Source: Loktanella sp. UBA3435 (GTDB lineage Bacteria; Pseudomonadota; Alphaproteobacteria; Rhodobacterales; Rhodobacteraceae). From it: a stretch of 30,497 nt of DNA. Made by a program: the position numbers and the translations under genes. This document shows, piece after piece, positions 14,299 to 21,338 of this stretch (the stretch's first letter is position 1; every line of letters begins with the position of its first letter). The notes beneath the pieces were generated by a model. It was not told the origin of the DNA. It saw only the letters and a list, made by a program, of their open reading frames with translations, and ran no database searches. The stretch is from assembly GCA_002378665.1 (NCBI GenBank), contig DFSO01000017.1, positions 10,910 through 41,406 on the forward strand. The letters are read 5' to 3'.

Positions 14299-15261
14299 TT
14301 ATGCCAAAGACGGATCGATTTCTTTACATGCCGCAACGAGGCCTTTGACCGCGTCGACAGATTTGTCGAACATGGCTTGCTCTGTCGCGTTCATCTTGAT
14401 CTCGACAACGCGCTCGATGCCGCCTGCGCCGATCACTGTTGGCACGCCAACGTAAAAGCCGTTGAGGCCGTAAGCGCCGTCAACATGCGCCGCACAAGGC
14501 AGCAAGCGCTTTTGATCTTTAAGGAAAGCTTCTGCCATCTCGATTGCGGATGTCGCTGGTGCGTAGAATGCGGAGCCAGTTTTCAACAGGCCAACGATTT
14601 CTGCGCCGCCGTCGCGTGTGCGCTGCACGATCGCGTCAAGCTTGTCTTGTGTCGTCCAACCCATCTGCACCAGATCAGGCAAAGGAATACCTGCAACTGT
14701 TGAATAACGCTCCAGTGGCACCATCGTGTCGCCGTGGCCGCCCAGAACAAAGGCGGTTACGTCACGCATGGAGACCTTGAACTCTTCGGCAAGGAAGTGA
14801 CGGAAGCGTGCGGAGTCCAGAACGCCAGCCATGCCGCAAACCATGTGTGCAGGAAGACCAGAGAATTGCTGCAATGCCCAAACCATCGCATCAAGCGGGT
14901 TGGTGATGCAGATAACAAACGCGTTTGGCGCATGGGCTGCGATGCCTTCGCCGACGGATTTCATAACTTTGAGGTTGATGCCCAAGAGGTCATCACGGCT
15001 CATGCCAGGCTTGCGTGGAACGCCAGCTGTCACGATGCAAACGTCTGCGCCAGCGATGTCGGCGTAGTCGTTGGTGCCTTTGAAGGAGCCGTCAAACTTG
15101 GCCGATGGGCCAGATTCAGCGATGTCGAGTGACTTGCCTTGTGGGAAACCCTCGGCAATGTCGAACAAAACAACGTCACCGAGTTCTTTGACAGCTGCGA
15201 TATGTGCAAGCGTGCCGCCGATTTGTCCGGCGCCGATGAGGGCAATCTTAGGTCTGGCCAT
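14299..15261 (-). CDS. mdh: Malate dehydrogenase (NAD-dependent, LDH-like type)
   Basis: The 320-residue enzyme oxidises malate to oxaloacetate. It shows the Rossmann motif IGAGQIGGT (9-17) with Asp34 for NAD, the mobile-loop arginines in GVPRKPGMSRDDL (Arg83, Arg89), LDSARFR (Asp149, Arg152) and catalytic His176 in GGHGDTM. The LDH-like tetrameric type is usual in Alphaproteobacteria. The start at 15261 (MARPKIALIG) fits the family, with AGGACG 8-13 bases upstream; the frame extending to 15345 has no support. It is monocistronic: a strong terminator follows, and the upstream region, shared with a divergent transporter gene, carries degenerate copies of the two palindromes seen at sucC and sdhC. 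Confidence 0.97.
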   Translation of the reverse strand: MARPKIALIGAGQIGGTLAHIAAVKELGDVVLFDIAEGFPQGKSLDIAESGPSAKFDGSFKGTNDYADIAGADVCIVTAGVPRKPGMSRDDLLGINLKVMKSVGEGIAAHAPNAFVICITNPLDAMVWALQQFSGLPAHMVCGMAGVLDSARFRHFLAEEFKVSMRDVTAFVLGGHGDTMVPLERYSTVAGIPLPDLVQMGWTTQDKLDAIVQRTRDGGAEIVGLLKTGSAFYAPATSAIEMAEAFLKDQKRLLPCAAHVDGAYGLNGFYVGVPTVIGAGGIERVVEIKMNATEQAMFDKSVDAVKGLVAACKEIDPSLA

Positions 15262-15350
15262 TTGAAGCGTCCTATTTTGGTTAATTTGCGGCATTGGGTA
15301 AGCCTTTGCCGCGGCATGCGCAAGTGTGCCGCGATGCAGCATCACGAAAT

Positions 15351-15384
15351 CTGTGATAGGTGTCTACGGCTGTTTGCGCTAAAG
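15351..15384. promoter_or_regulatory. Degenerate regulator array upstream of mdh
   Basis: TGTTTGCGCTAAAG (15371-15384) resembles the LacI-type palindromes of sucC and sdhC. A half-site, CTGTGAT (15351-15357), lies so that its predicted centre (15356/15357) is exactly 21 bp from the centre of the LacI-type box (15377/15378), the same phasing as at the other two promoters. Only one arm of the GTGATCAC box is conserved, so binding may be weak or lost. Confidence 0.45.
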
Positions 15385-15417
15385 AACGGTTAATTCGTCA
15401 GGTTAGCAGGAATTCCG

Positions 15418-16173
15418 ATGATCGATTTTGGGTGGCAATTTTTCGCGCTGGGCATCCCTGCGATCATTTTTGGGGGCGTTTCAAAGGGCGGATTTGGCTC
15501 TGGGGCCGCTTTCGTGGCTGGGGCGATTCTGGCTTTAGTTGTGCCACCAGGTGCGGCGCTTGGGATTATTTTACCTTTGTTCATGCTAGTCGATGCGGCG
15601 ACGCTGCGCCCCTATTGGGGGAAGTGGCACGGACCGTCTGCCAAGGGCATGATCGTAGGTGCTATTCCGGGCGTGGCCCTTGCCGCTTGGGTCTATGCCG
15701 CAGTTGATGCCGATTTTTTCCGTATTCTGATCGGCGTGATTTGTCTGGCTTTTGTGGCATTTCAGGTCTCGCGTAGCATGGGGCTGCTGACGGTACCGGT
15801 TTTGCCATTTCGCAAGCGCTATGCATGGCTTGCAGGATCTATCGCTGGATTTACCAGTTTTGTCAGTCACGCGGGCGGACCACCTGCGGCGGTATTTATG
15901 TTGTCGCAAGGATTGGGTAAAACGGCCTATCAGGCGACGACGGTGGTGATGTTCTGGGCGATCAACTGGATGAAGTTTTTCCCCTACTTTTTCCTCGGTA
16001 TTTTTAGCTGGGACACATTCAAGGGTGCGCTCTTGCTGGCGCCATTTGCCATTTTCGGTGCCTGGATTGGCATCAAGGCCCATCACCTTGTCCCTGAGCG
16101 CGCCTTCTTTGGGCTGACCTACCTCCTCTTGTTGCTAACGGGAATCAGGCTGATCTGGGTCGCCTTGGCTTAG
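15418..16173 (+). CDS. TauE/SafE-family (TSUP) membrane transporter
   Basis: The 251-residue protein has about eight hydrophobic segments and the two related signature regions of the family: FGGVSKGGFGSGAAFVAGAIL near the N-terminus and GFTSFVSHAGGPPAAVFML in the middle. TSUP proteins export sulfite, sulfoacetate or other small organosulfur or carboxylate anions, but the substrate cannot be read from sequence. The gene diverges from mdh, sharing a 156-bp intergenic region. The stop codon overlaps that of the convergent minus-strand gene (TTAG shared by both). The start at 15418 has AGCAGGA upstream. Confidence 0.9.
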   Translation: MIDFGWQFFALGIPAIIFGGVSKGGFGSGAAFVAGAILALVVPPGAALGIILPLFMLVDAATLRPYWGKWHGPSAKGMIVGAIPGVALAAWVYAAVDADFFRILIGVICLAFVAFQVSRSMGLLTVPVLPFRKRYAWLAGSIAGFTSFVSHAGGPPAAVFMLSQGLGKTAYQATTVVMFWAINWMKFFPYFFLGIFSWDTFKGALLLAPFAIFGAWIGIKAHHLVPERAFFGLTYLLLLLTGIRLIWVALA

Positions 16174-16484
16174 GCCTCAGGGTCGAAATTCGGCAGCGCG
16201 TTGTGCTCGTTTTGAAACGCCTGTCCAGCGGCGACAAGGCAGGTCGGACCGTCAGCGGTTGTCATCGTAATGGTCCACGAACCGGTCTCTTCTGACGCAA
16301 AAACCTCGACCACACTGTTGTCCGCAGCCAGTCCAATGGATTGCCGTGTCTCGCCAAATTCAGAAGCCAAATGCGCGACAATGGCCTCATGGGTCGCACA
16401 TGGGGTGGTTTGAGCCTGCGCGGGCTTAAGCGCAAAAAACGCGATACCGATGCCAAAGGAAAGCACCAAAAGTTGTTTGTTCAT
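16170..16484 (-). CDS. Small exported protein of unknown function
   Basis: The ~104-residue protein has a signal peptide (MNKQLLVLSFGIGIAFFALKPAQAQ, cleavage likely after AQA) and a small mature domain with two cysteines, Cys in TTPCATHEAI and Cys in GPTCLVAAGQ, which could pair in the periplasm. The C-terminal pattern WTITMT-DG-TCLVAAG is common in small Rhodobacterales periplasmic proteins, but I cannot name a family. ATGs at 16490 and 16484 are both possible; 16484 is preferred because AAGG lies eight bases before it. It converges on the TSUP gene with overlapping stops. Confidence 0.75.
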   Translation of the reverse strand: MNKQLLVLSFGIGIAFFALKPAQAQTTPCATHEAIVAHLASEFGETRQSIGLAADNSVVEVFASEETGSWTITMTTADGPTCLVAAGQAFQNEHNALPNFDPEA

Positions 16485-16655
16485 TTTCATCACCTTACGT
16501 TGCTGGGTTGGTTGGTGAAGTATTTGATGTGCAATGCGGAAAATTGGTGAATGCACCGTACGGGTGCGACGAATGCTGCGCTGCGGCGGATTTGCGGTTG
16601 AATGATTGTGAAAAATCTGCCCAATTTGGCGCAACAATATTGCGAGGAAGAATCT

Positions 16656-17486
16656 ATGCATAACCGCCCATATCGTTCCGCTCTTTATATCCCCGGCTCA
16701 AAAGAGCGTGCGTTGGACAAGGCGCGCGGTTTGCCTGTTGATGTGATCCTGTTCGATTTAGAGGATGCGGTTGCCCCTGATGCGAAACTGGGTGCGCGCG
16801 CCACATTGGCAGCCGCCCTTGGGGCGGGTGGCTATGGTCCGCGCCTGACGGTTGTGCGGATGAACGGGCTGGATACCGAATGGGCCGCTGACGATGCAAA
16901 GGCCGTGGCCGCGATGGCGTGCGACGCGGTATTGTTGCCAAAAGTGAATTTGGCTGCCGATGTTGATGCGCTTGCCGCGATGATCCCTGACAAACCGATT
17001 TGGGCGATGATCGAGACCCCGCAGGGTGTTTTGAATGCGGCGAGTATTGCAGCACATCCGCGTATGGCTGGGTTTGTGCTCGGAACGAATGATCTGGCGA
17101 AAGATATCAATTCGCGATCCCGTGCGGCCTTAATGACCGCGTTGCAGATGTCTGTTCTGGCGGCAAAGGCGGCAGGGATTGTTGTGTTGGACGGCGTTTA
17201 TAATGCGTTCAAGGATGATGAGGGCTTGGCTGTTGAGTGCAAAGAGGGCCGCGATATGGGCTTTGACGGCAAGACGCTAATTCACCCTGCGCAGGTTGCG
17301 ATTTGTAATGCGGTGTTTGGGCCTACTGATGCCGAAATTGAGCTTGCGACCCGTCAGATTGAGGCGTTTGAGGCGGGTGACGGTGGTGTCGCAGTTGTCG
17401 ACGGCAAGATTGTTGAGAACTTGCATATTGTCACCGCAAAGGCGACCTTGGCAAAAGCCGCGGCCATCGCCGCATTGGAGGCATGA
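16656..17486 (+). CDS. mcl2: (3S)-malyl-CoA thioesterase (CitE/HpcH family)
   Basis: The 276-residue protein belongs to the CitE-like HpcH/HpaI lyases: RSALYIPGSKERALDKA at the N-terminus, FDLEDAVAPD (CoA/metal region), VLLPKV, a metal ligand region MIETPQGVLNAA, TNDLAKD, and GFDGKTLIHPAQ. Its short length and the SALYIPGSKERAL start match the Mcl2 thioesterase of R. sphaeroides better than Mcl1, the longer malyl-CoA lyase. It hydrolyses (3S)-malyl-CoA to malate and CoA, the last step of the ethylmalonyl-CoA route of acetyl-CoA assimilation. The start at 16656 has GAGGAAG seven bases upstream. Its stop overlaps the next start (ATGA). Mesaconyl-CoA hydratase lies two genes downstream. Confidence 0.85.
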   Translation: MHNRPYRSALYIPGSKERALDKARGLPVDVILFDLEDAVAPDAKLGARATLAAALGAGGYGPRLTVVRMNGLDTEWAADDAKAVAAMACDAVLLPKVNLAADVDALAAMIPDKPIWAMIETPQGVLNAASIAAHPRMAGFVLGTNDLAKDINSRSRAALMTALQMSVLAAKAAGIVVLDGVYNAFKDDEGLAVECKEGRDMGFDGKTLIHPAQVAICNAVFGPTDAEIELATRQIEAFEAGDGGVAVVDGKIVENLHIVTAKATLAKAAAIAALEA

Positions 17487-18031
17487 TGTTACTACTTATT
17501 CTCGGGCTGGCACTTTGGGTTGGCGTTCACTTTTGGAAGCGGATTGCACCCGATCACCGCGCGTCATTTGGTGAAAAGGGCAAGATGATCGTTGCGATCG
17601 GCTCGGCTTTGGCGATTGTGTTGATGGTTGTTGGCTATCGCGGTTGGGATGGCACCGTTTATTGGGGGCGTTCGCCCGCCATGACCGGAATTAATAACCT
17701 GCTGATGGTGCTTGCGTTTTATGTGTTCGCGACGAGTGCGGCGAAAACGAAGCTGACCGCTTATATCCGTCACCCGCAGTTGACCGCCGTGATGATCTGG
17801 GCGTTTGCCCACTTGCTGGTCAATGGCGACGCGCCAAGCTTTGTTCTGTTTGGCGGCCTATTTGCTTGGGCAGCGGCAGAGGTTGTTGTTCTCAACCGCG
17901 CCAATGGCCCGCGTGGTCCGTATCATGTGGTGCCTGTGAAGAAAGAGATCACGGCTGTGATTGTGACGGTCGTTGTCGTCGCCGTTGTGAGCGCAATTCA
18001 CGCAGCCCTTGGCTATAACCCGTTTGGATAA
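17483..18031 (+). CDS. NnrU-family membrane protein
   Basis: The 182-residue protein has about five hydrophobic helices and the central signature TAYIRHPQLTAVMIWAFAHLLVNGD with its invariant His residues, diagnostic of the NnrU family. The family was named from nitrite/nitric-oxide reduction clusters and resembles isoprenylcysteine methyltransferase-like membrane proteins; its function is not settled. No denitrification gene is nearby. It overlaps mcl2 by four bases (ATGA), and DUF1737 follows three bases later, so it belongs to the mcl2-mch transcription unit. Confidence 0.85.
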   Translation: MMLLLILGLALWVGVHFWKRIAPDHRASFGEKGKMIVAIGSALAIVLMVVGYRGWDGTVYWGRSPAMTGINNLLMVLAFYVFATSAAKTKLTAYIRHPQLTAVMIWAFAHLLVNGDAPSFVLFGGLFAWAAAEVVVLNRANGPRGPYHVVPVKKEITAVIVTVVVVAVVSAIHAALGYNPFG

Positions 18032-18034
18032 GAC

Positions 18035-18238
18035 ATGATTGTATATAGATTTATCACCAACGACGACACGTCGGAGTTTTGCCATCGCGTGACCGAGGCC
18101 TTGTCGAAGGGCTGGTCGCTACACGGCGATCCGCAATATGCGTTTGATGCGGCCAATGGCGTCATGCGCTGCGGGCAGGCGGTGACCAAGGACGCAGACG
18201 GCGAATACTCCCGCGAGATGAAACTGGGTGACGCGTAA
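18035..18238 (+). CDS. DUF1737 small protein
   Basis: The 67-residue soluble protein has the DUF1737 pattern: MIVYRFITNDDTSEFCHRVTEALSKGWSLHGDPQYAFD, with the GW-LHG motif. Its function is unknown. It starts three bases after the nnrU-like stop, and its TAA shares one base with the mch ATG (TAATG). This spacing makes it part of the same operon. GGATAAGAC upstream is a weak ribosome-binding site. Confidence 0.85.
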   Translation: MIVYRFITNDDTSEFCHRVTEALSKGWSLHGDPQYAFDAANGVMRCGQAVTKDADGEYSREMKLGDA

Positions 18239-19263
18239 TGAGCAAGACAAACGCGGGTCGGTTTTTCGAGGATTATGCGGTTGGTGATGTGATCACCCAT
18301 GCGGTGCCGCGCACGATTTCGGGGGGGGAGAGGGCGCTATACCACGCGCTTTATCCTGCCCGTGGTGCACTGCATTCCTCGGATGAGTTTGCCCGCGCTT
18401 GTGGTCTGGCGGCCAGTCCGCTGGACGATTTGATTACCTTTCATACGGTGTTCGGCAAGACGGTCCCTGATGTGTCGCTGAATGCAGTGGCGAATTTGGG
18501 GTATGCGGAGGGCCGCTGGCTCGCCCCTGTTTGGGTGGGCGATACGCTGTCGAGCACTTCCGAAGTGATTGGCGTGAAACAGAACTCCAACGGCAAGTCT
18601 GGCGTTGTCTGGGTCCGCACGACGGGAACCAATCAGCATGGTGATGCTGTGCTGGAATATGTGCGCTGGGTGATGGTGAAACGCCGTGCCGAGGGGGACG
18701 CGCCTGACGCGATTATTCCTGAACTGAAATCCGTTGTGGACGCTGCTGATTTGGTCATTCCTGAGGGTCTCGATTTCTCGAACTACGATTTCATGCAGGC
18801 AGGTGAGCCGCATCGCTGGGCTGATTATGCCGTGGGCGAGGTGATTGACCATGTGGATGGCGTCACGATTGAAGAGGCCGAGCATATGCTGGCCACGCGC
18901 CTGTGGCAGAACACGGCGAAGGTGCATTTTGACGCGACCAATCGGCCCGACGGGAAGCGGTTGATCTATGGCGGCCATGTGATTTCATTGGCGCGCGCGC
19001 TGTCGTTTAACGGGCTGGCCAATGCGCAGATGATTGTTGCGCTGAACGGTGGGGCGCATGCGAACCCTTGTTTTGCAGGCGATACGGTGCGGGCTTGGAC
19101 GGAAGTGCTGGATAAGGCGGAGACGCCTGCTGCGGGTGTTGGGGCTATTCGTTTGCGGCTGGTTGCGACCAAGGGGGTGGCGGGGGCGCTCCGTGGAGAT
19201 GACGGGAAGTATCTGGCCGAGGTGCTGCTTGATTTGGATTATTGGGCGTTGATGCCGCATTGA
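18238..19263 (+). CDS. mch: Mesaconyl-CoA hydratase (MaoC family), ethylmalonyl-CoA pathway
   Basis: The 341-residue protein contains two MaoC/hot-dog halves. The N-terminal half starts GRFFEDYAVGDVITHAVPRTISGGE, and the C-terminal half has HRWADYAVGEVIDHVDGVTIEEAEHMLATRL followed by VHFDATNRP. This two-domain layout and length match Mch of R. sphaeroides, which hydrates mesaconyl-C1-CoA to beta-methylmalyl-CoA. Together with mcl2 it marks the ethylmalonyl-CoA pathway, used for acetate or C1/C2 growth without isocitrate lyase. Start and stop are set by overlaps (TAATG upstream, TTGA downstream). A GTGATCAC core lies inside the coding region at 18289, probably by chance. Confidence 0.88.
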   Translation: MSKTNAGRFFEDYAVGDVITHAVPRTISGGERALYHALYPARGALHSSDEFARACGLAASPLDDLITFHTVFGKTVPDVSLNAVANLGYAEGRWLAPVWVGDTLSSTSEVIGVKQNSNGKSGVVWVRTTGTNQHGDAVLEYVRWVMVKRRAEGDAPDAIIPELKSVVDAADLVIPEGLDFSNYDFMQAGEPHRWADYAVGEVIDHVDGVTIEEAEHMLATRLWQNTAKVHFDATNRPDGKRLIYGGHVISLARALSFNGLANAQMIVALNGGAHANPCFAGDTVRAWTEVLDKAETPAAGVGAIRLRLVATKGVAGALRGDDGKYLAEVLLDLDYWALMPH

Positions 19264-20387
19264 TTAACAAGTCGCTTGCAAAGCTTCACAAGTTTCACGG
19301 CGAACAAGTTTTTCTTGAGGCCCAAAGGGCGCTTTTGACGCCGCCGCGCAAGACGTTTCGATTGATTGCATCCTACGGGGTGGCAGCTGTTTTGCTATTG
19401 CTGCCTGTTTTGGCAATTGGATTTGGGCTTTGGCTTTTGATCTCTGGGTTTGGGACATTGGCTCCGATGTTCTGGGGCGCGGTTCTGTTGGGCGTAGGCT
19501 ATGTGCTCGCGCCGCGACCGACGCGGCAAACAGAACGGTCGTTCTTACGGGCTGAATTGCCCGTCACTTTCGGGTTGATCGATGCAATCGCTAAAGCGCT
19601 GGGCGTTGAGTCACCTGATGCCTTTCGAGTGCTTATGGAGCCGAATGCATCGGCTGCGACCTATGGGATGCTGAAAAGGCAAAATGTGATCGCGATTGGC
19701 ATGCCGCTTTGGCGAGTTATGACGCCGCAAGAGCGGATTGCAATTTTGGCGCACGAGATGGCGCATTTCGGGAATGGAGACCCAGCACGCGGCACGTTTA
19801 TTTGGTATGCGATGCAGGTCGTTTCGCGGTGGGAATATCTTTTAGCCCCTGATGTTAACCCTGTTTATGCGCCAAGTATGGCGTCTTGGGTTACCGCGTC
19901 CATTCAGTTTTTGTGCCGTTTGCCAGTATCTGCACTTGGAAATATTTTGCTTTATTTACAATACTATGACTCGCAACGCGCTGAATATTTGGCAGATGGG
20001 ATGGCGGCAAAAGCTGGCGGTGTTGAGGCTATGAAGTCGAGTTTGGCGAAGTTTGCGCTTTTGGATGAAGCCTACGGGGCGGGGAGTTCGCTTTACCCTT
20101 ATTCCAAAGAACAAAATGCTCGCGTTTTTGACGTGATTGCAGAAGGACTGCGCATGATTACGCCCGCACGACGAGTCGAATTGGTAGCAGTGGCTGCAAA
20201 GGAAACGGCGCGTGTGGATGCGTCCCATCCTCCAACCGCCCACCGGATTGCGTTTTTGGGATTACTTGAAAGTGGAACGCCGGCAGTTGAGGCTGCTGCA
20301 TTTAACTTTGAGGAAATTGAAAGAGAGTTGCAGTCCGAGGCCGATCGGTTAGGGCGGCAGCTCATGCAAAGCCTGGAGGAACAATAG
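19260..20387 (+). CDS. M48-family membrane zinc metalloprotease
   Basis: The ~375-residue protein has two N-terminal hydrophobic helices (about 37-60 and 64-84), a zinc site HEMAH (165-169 from the TTG at 19260) and the third-ligand motif QRAEYLADGMA, as in HtpX/M48 peptidases. The C-terminal HPPTAHRI matches the conserved HPxxxxRI region. M48 enzymes clear damaged membrane proteins; the substrate here is unknown. There is no early ATG. A TTG at 19260 overlaps the mch stop (TTGA); another TTG at 19242 would add six residues. The gene ends just before the sdhC control region, with the first GTGATCAC box starting two bases after its stop codon. Confidence 0.85.
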   Translation: MINKSLAKLHKFHGEQVFLEAQRALLTPPRKTFRLIASYGVAAVLLLLPVLAIGFGLWLLISGFGTLAPMFWGAVLLGVGYVLAPRPTRQTERSFLRAELPVTFGLIDAIAKALGVESPDAFRVLMEPNASAATYGMLKRQNVIAIGMPLWRVMTPQERIAILAHEMAHFGNGDPARGTFIWYAMQVVSRWEYLLAPDVNPVYAPSMASWVTASIQFLCRLPVSALGNILLYLQYYDSQRAEYLADGMAAKAGGVEAMKSSLAKFALLDEAYGAGSSLYPYSKEQNARVFDVIAEGLRMITPARRVELVAVAAKETARVDASHPPTAHRIAFLGLLESGTPAVEAAAFNFEEIERELQSEADRLGRQLMQSLEEQ

Positions 20388-20388
20388 T

Positions 20389-20400
20389 TTGTGATCACAA
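20389..20400. promoter_or_regulatory. TTGTGATCACAA box, distal, upstream of sdhC
   Basis: A perfect copy of the 12-bp palindrome found at the gntR start, centred about 156 bp upstream of the sdhC ATG and 21 bp from the second box. Confidence 0.78.
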
Positions 20401-20409
20401 GATTTTCGC

Positions 20410-20421
20410 CCGTGATCACAT
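20410..20421. promoter_or_regulatory. GTGATCAC box, proximal, upstream of sdhC
   Basis: The core GTGATCAC (20412-20419) is intact while the outer bases differ from the consensus. It is exactly 21 bp from the first box and 21 bp from the LacI-type palindrome downstream. Confidence 0.72.
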
Positions 20422-20429
20422 GTCACATG

Positions 20430-20443
20430 TTTTTGCGCTAACA
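20430..20443. promoter_or_regulatory. LacI-type palindrome upstream of sdhC
   Basis: TTTTTGCGCTAACA has a well-conserved right arm (GCTAACA) and a degenerate left arm. Its centre (20436/20437) is 21 bp from the centre of the second GTGATCAC box. The shared pattern with the mdh and sucC sites suggests a common LacI-family regulator, possibly CceR-like. Confidence 0.52.
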
Positions 20444-20550
20444 GGTGCTGTTTTCATGGTTTATCAATGAGAGCCTGCGTGACTCTGCTCGCGACTTGGT
20501 GCAAAAAGAGACAAATTGCGCGGATGCGCTATCGATTAGGGAGCTGATAC

Positions 20551-20934
20551 ATGGCTGATGTGAACAGGGGCAACCGCCCGCTATCGCCGCATTTGACGAT
20601 CTACCGTCCACAACTGACCTCAATGACATCGATTTTCGTGCGCTTGACGGGCAATGCCCTTTTGGTCGCGATGTTGATGATCGTGTGGTGGTTTGTTGCG
20701 GCGGCCGCAGGGCCTGAGGCATTTGCGACGGCAGACGGGTTCGTGCGCAGCTGGTTTGGCGATCTGGTGCTGTTCTTGTCCACATGGGCGATCTGGTATC
20801 ACATGTTTGGCGGCATTCGTCACCTGATCTGGGACCAAGGCTATATGCTTGATGTCGAGAAATCTGAAACTGCTGGTTTGATCATGATCATCGTCTCTGT
20901 GCTGATGACCATTTTCACCGCAATCGTATTGTAA
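20551..20934 (+). CDS. sdhC: Succinate dehydrogenase cytochrome b556 subunit
   Basis: The 127-residue membrane anchor has three helices (about 27-51, 69-88, 106-127). It begins with the family motif NRPLSPHLTIYRPQLTSMTSI and contains the heme-ligand region HMFGGIRHLIWD (His84, His91). With SdhD it holds heme b and the quinone site of complex II. The start at 20551 follows AGGGAGCTGATAC. It is the first gene of the sdh operon, and its 163-bp upstream region holds the three 21-bp-phased palindromes. Confidence 0.96.
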   Translation: MADVNRGNRPLSPHLTIYRPQLTSMTSIFVRLTGNALLVAMLMIVWWFVAAAAGPEAFATADGFVRSWFGDLVLFLSTWAIWYHMFGGIRHLIWDQGYMLDVEKSETAGLIMIIVSVLMTIFTAIVL

Positions 20935-20946
20935 GGGGCGACTGAC

Positions 20947-21318
20947 ATGGGTTTTATGACAGATCGTAAACGCGCAGTAGGCAACGGATCGGCCAAGTCT
21001 GGCACGATGGCCCATTGGCGTATGACGCTTAGCTCGGTCGGGCTTTTGATCCTGATCCCGCTGTTTATTTTCACATTCGGCGCGATTTTGGGTCACCCTT
21101 TTGAGGAAGTGGTTGCCTATTATACCCGCCCTGTGCCTGCGGCAATTGCTGCGTTGACCATTGCTGTTGGCTTTATGCACTTCCTTGGGGGTGTCCAAAT
21201 TCTGATCGAGGACTACGTTCAGGGTTTGACCCGCAAGGCTTTGATCGTGGCGATGACTTGCCTTTCCTATGGTGCTGCTGGGCTTGGCGTTTTCGCCGTC
21301 CTGCGCATCGCGCTTTAA
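20947..21318 (+). CDS. sdhD: Succinate dehydrogenase membrane anchor subunit
   Basis: The 123-residue protein has three hydrophobic helices (about 27-48, 62-82, 97-118) and the family pattern GSAKSGTMAHWRMTLSSVGLLILIPLFIF, with HFLGGVQILIEDYVQG in the second half. It is the second anchor of complex II. It starts 12 bases after sdhC, with AAGGGGCGACTGAC as ribosome-binding site. The flavoprotein gene begins 20 bases after its stop. Confidence 0.95.
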   Translation: MGFMTDRKRAVGNGSAKSGTMAHWRMTLSSVGLLILIPLFIFTFGAILGHPFEEVVAYYTRPVPAAIAALTIAVGFMHFLGGVQILIEDYVQGLTRKALIVAMTCLSYGAAGLGVFAVLRIAL

Positions 21319-21338
21319 TTTCGCCGGAGGTGATGACA

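Noticed and set aside
16553..16567. GCACCGTACGGGTGC small inverted repeat upstream of mcl2
   Set aside because: The stem is only five or six pairs with no second copy in the window; too weak to call an operator.
18289..18296. GTGATCAC core inside mch as a further regulator site
   Set aside because: It lies in the coding region in codons for a conserved VIT segment, has no partner at 21 bp and poor flanks, so chance is the simplest explanation.
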